Shown here piece by piece: positions 5,567 through 6,691 of a stretch of 6,691 bases of DNA (the first letter of the stretch is position 1; every line of letters begins with the position of its first letter). The position numbers and the translations under genes were made by a program. The DNA is from an uncultured Clostridia bacterium (GTDB taxonomy: Bacteria; Bacillota; Clostridia; Christensenellales; Borkfalkiaceae), in the NCBI GenBank assembly GCA_946628865.1, contig CAMOXE010000162.1, positions 1 to 6,691 on the forward strand. The letters are read 5' to 3'. The notes under the pieces are model-generated. The model saw nothing but the letters and a program-made list of their open reading frames with translations. It had not been told where the DNA came from and ran no database searches.

Positions 5567-6369
5567 AGATACTTTTTACTGACTTTGACGGGACTTTGGC
5601 GACCGACGACAAAAAAATATCCGCTAAAGACTTTTCGGCGCTTAAAGTTTTGCACGACAACGGCGTCAAAATCGTGCTTTCGACGGGGCGCATGACGGCG
5701 TCTGCAAAGCAACTTTTAAAACTTTTTCCGTGCGACGTGTATCTGGCGACTTTTAACGGCGGCGAGATAATCGATATTGACGGAAATATGATTGAGCGCA
5801 ACGCTTTAGCGCCGATAGCCGCCGCGAAGATAGTCGCCTACGCCAAGAAACAAGGGCTTTTTTGCCAGATTTATTCCGACGAAGTCGTTTCGGAAGAGTT
5901 GACCGACTATACCAAAAGTTACGGCAAGTTGGTCGGCTGCGGCGTGAGGGCAAGCGACGGGGATCTTGCGGAATACATATTGAAAAACGACTTTATAACG
6001 ACTAAAGTTCAAATCTGCGATTTCAGCGGAAATATCGAGGAAAGTTTTAAAAAACTCATAGAAGAGTTCGGCGACGAATTCGAGTACGTCAGGGTTGAAA
6101 AATATTGGATAAACGTTTCGCCTAAGGGTATAAATAAGGGCTACGCCTTAGAGCGGGTTTGTAAGTATTTGGGAATATCTACAGTAGACGCGGTGGCGAT
6201 CGGCGACGACAATAACGATATTTCCATGATAAAAAAGGCGGGGATAGGCGTTGCGGTAAGTAACGCGACCGACGGTGCGCGCCTTGCGGCGGATATGGTT
6301 ACGAAAAGCGCCAACGGCGGCGCGATAGCGGAAATTACCGAAAAGATTTTCGGATTTCATATACGATAG
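5563..6369 (+). CDS. Cof-type HAD-IIB hydrolase (sugar-phosphate or nucleotide-cofactor phosphatase family)
   Basis: This 268-residue cytoplasmic enzyme belongs to the Cof/HAD-IIB phosphatases, which remove phosphate from small molecules such as sugar phosphates, flavin or pyridoxal phosphate. Motif I is DFDGT (7-11; nucleophile Asp7, acid/base Asp9). Motif II is LSTGR (39-43; Thr41). Motif III is Lys192 in GINKGYAL, and motif IV is GDDNND (214-219; Asp215 and Asp219 for magnesium). The C2-type cap lies between about 85 and 185. The C-terminal part, AGIGVAVSNATDGARLAAD followed by NGGAIAEI, is typical of the family. All catalytic residues are present and the length is normal. Its ATG overlaps the upstream stop (ATGA) with no strong ribosome binding site, implying coupling. 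Substrate cannot be read from sequence; these enzymes are often promiscuous, and the membrane-protein neighbours give no firm clue. Confidence 0.92.
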   Translation: MKILFTDFDGTLATDDKKISAKDFSALKVLHDNGVKIVLSTGRMTASAKQLLKLFPCDVYLATFNGGEIIDIDGNMIERNALAPIAAAKIVAYAKKQGLFCQIYSDEVVSEELTDYTKSYGKLVGCGVRASDGDLAEYILKNDFITTKVQICDFSGNIEESFKKLIEEFGDEFEYVRVEKYWINVSPKGINKGYALERVCKYLGISTVDAVAIGDDNNDISMIKKAGIGVAVSNATDGARLAADMVTKSANGGAIAEITEKIFGFHIR

Positions 6370-6372
6370 AAA

Positions 6373-6379
6373 AAGGAGG
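6373..6379 (+). promoter_or_regulatory. Strong ribosome binding site of the lipoprotein gene
   Basis: AAGGAGG lies 8 bases before the ATG at 6388, the strongest Shine-Dalgarno match in the window, and fixes that start. It suggests the lipoprotein is translated more heavily than the coupled genes before it. Confidence 0.88.
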
Positions 6380-6387
6380 TTGGACTT

Positions 6388-6691
6388 ATGAAGAAGGTAT
6401 TATCGTTGATAGTAGTTGTCTTGGCGGCGGCGATCATGGCGGCGTGCAGTCTTACGGTAGACGTAAGCACTACCGCTACGGTTAAAAGTACGGATGGCGT
6501 CGTTGCAATCAAGGTAGAAGAGGCGGCCGAAAACGCGAAAATCATACACCCTATGGGTAAACTTAAAGCGGCGGGCGAACTCGACTATACCATAAGCGGC
6601 GGTTTCGTCGGCGAGATAAACGGCAAAGCCGGCGCGGCGGACTATTCGTCGTTCTGGGCTTTGTACACTTCGGACGCGGAATATTCAAACG
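6388..6691 (+). CDS. Secreted lipoprotein, N-terminal part, resembling DUF4430-type proteins (cut by window end)
   Basis: The first 101 codons are present and the frame is open at the window end. Residues 1-20 form a lipoprotein signal peptide: positive MKK, a hydrophobic core (VLSLIVVVLAAAI) and a lipobox MAAC with the lipidated Cys20. Methionine at the -3 position is less usual than leucine. The mature part begins with a Thr/Val-rich stretch. Then GGFVGEINGKAG (71-82) and SSFWALYTSDAEYSN (87-101) resemble Clostridial lipoproteins annotated with a DUF4430 (transcobalamin C-terminal-like) domain, as I recall the family; this match is from memory and unconfirmed. The likely location is the outer face of the cell membrane, perhaps as a ligand-binding protein. 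It begins 18 bases after the HAD gene with its own strong ribosome binding site; the short gap suggests the same transcript. This part of the window has no terminator. Lipoprotein call good, domain call tentative. Confidence 0.82.
   Translation, partial: MKKVLSLIVVVLAAAIMAACSLTVDVSTTATVKSTDGVVAIKVEEAAENAKIIHPMGKLKAAGELDYTISGGFVGEINGKAGAADYSSFWALYTSDAEYSN

Noticed and set aside
1..6691. CRISPR arrays, tRNA or rRNA genes, insertion sequences, riboswitches
   Set aside because: No spaced direct repeats, clover-leaf-like segments, transposase-like proteins or long structured leaders were seen; gaps between genes are at most about 90 bases.

Overview
The window reads as chromosomal DNA from a low-to-moderate G+C Gram-positive-type bacterium, most likely an uncultivated gut member of Clostridia. 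The reasons are a biotin ligase without a DNA-binding domain, a YigZ/IMPACT protein, a RecX with three helical repeats, a short TtcA-type enzyme, a COG2426 membrane protein and a Clostridia-style lipoprotein, together with GGAGG-type ribosome binding sites. The lineage call is inference; no rRNA or other phylogenetic marker is present.

Layout. (1) Bases 1-895 hold two rightward, visibly AT-richer genes for small membrane proteins of unknown function; the first may be cut by the window edge. (2) A hairpin at about 911-943 separates them from a leftward operon and has its better T-tract in the leftward direction. (3) Bases 957-3576 are a compact leftward operon, ttcA > yigZ > recX > birA, in which every neighbouring pair overlaps (8, 4 and 14 bases). 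(4) Bases 3577-3667 are an AT-rich divergent intergenic region with a near-consensus rightward promoter (TTGACA, 17-base spacer, TATACT with a TG extension) and a weaker leftward candidate. (5) Bases 3668-6691 are a rightward run: a COG2426 small multidrug-export-family membrane protein, an unrecognised coiled-coil plus multi-membrane-span protein with a GTG start, a Cof-type HAD phosphatase, and the first 101 codons of a lipoprotein that leaves the window.

Working together. The leftward operon groups housekeeping functions (tRNA thiolation, an IMPACT-family protein, RecA modulation, protein biotinylation) with no common pathway visible; overlapping genes suggest translational coupling. The rightward run puts two membrane proteins, a small-molecule phosphatase and a secreted lipoprotein under what may be one promoter. 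No tRNA, rRNA, CRISPR array, insertion sequence, integrase or defence gene was seen. The least explained items are the 425-residue membrane protein, the two AT-rich membrane orphans and the substituted biotin-ligase loop.
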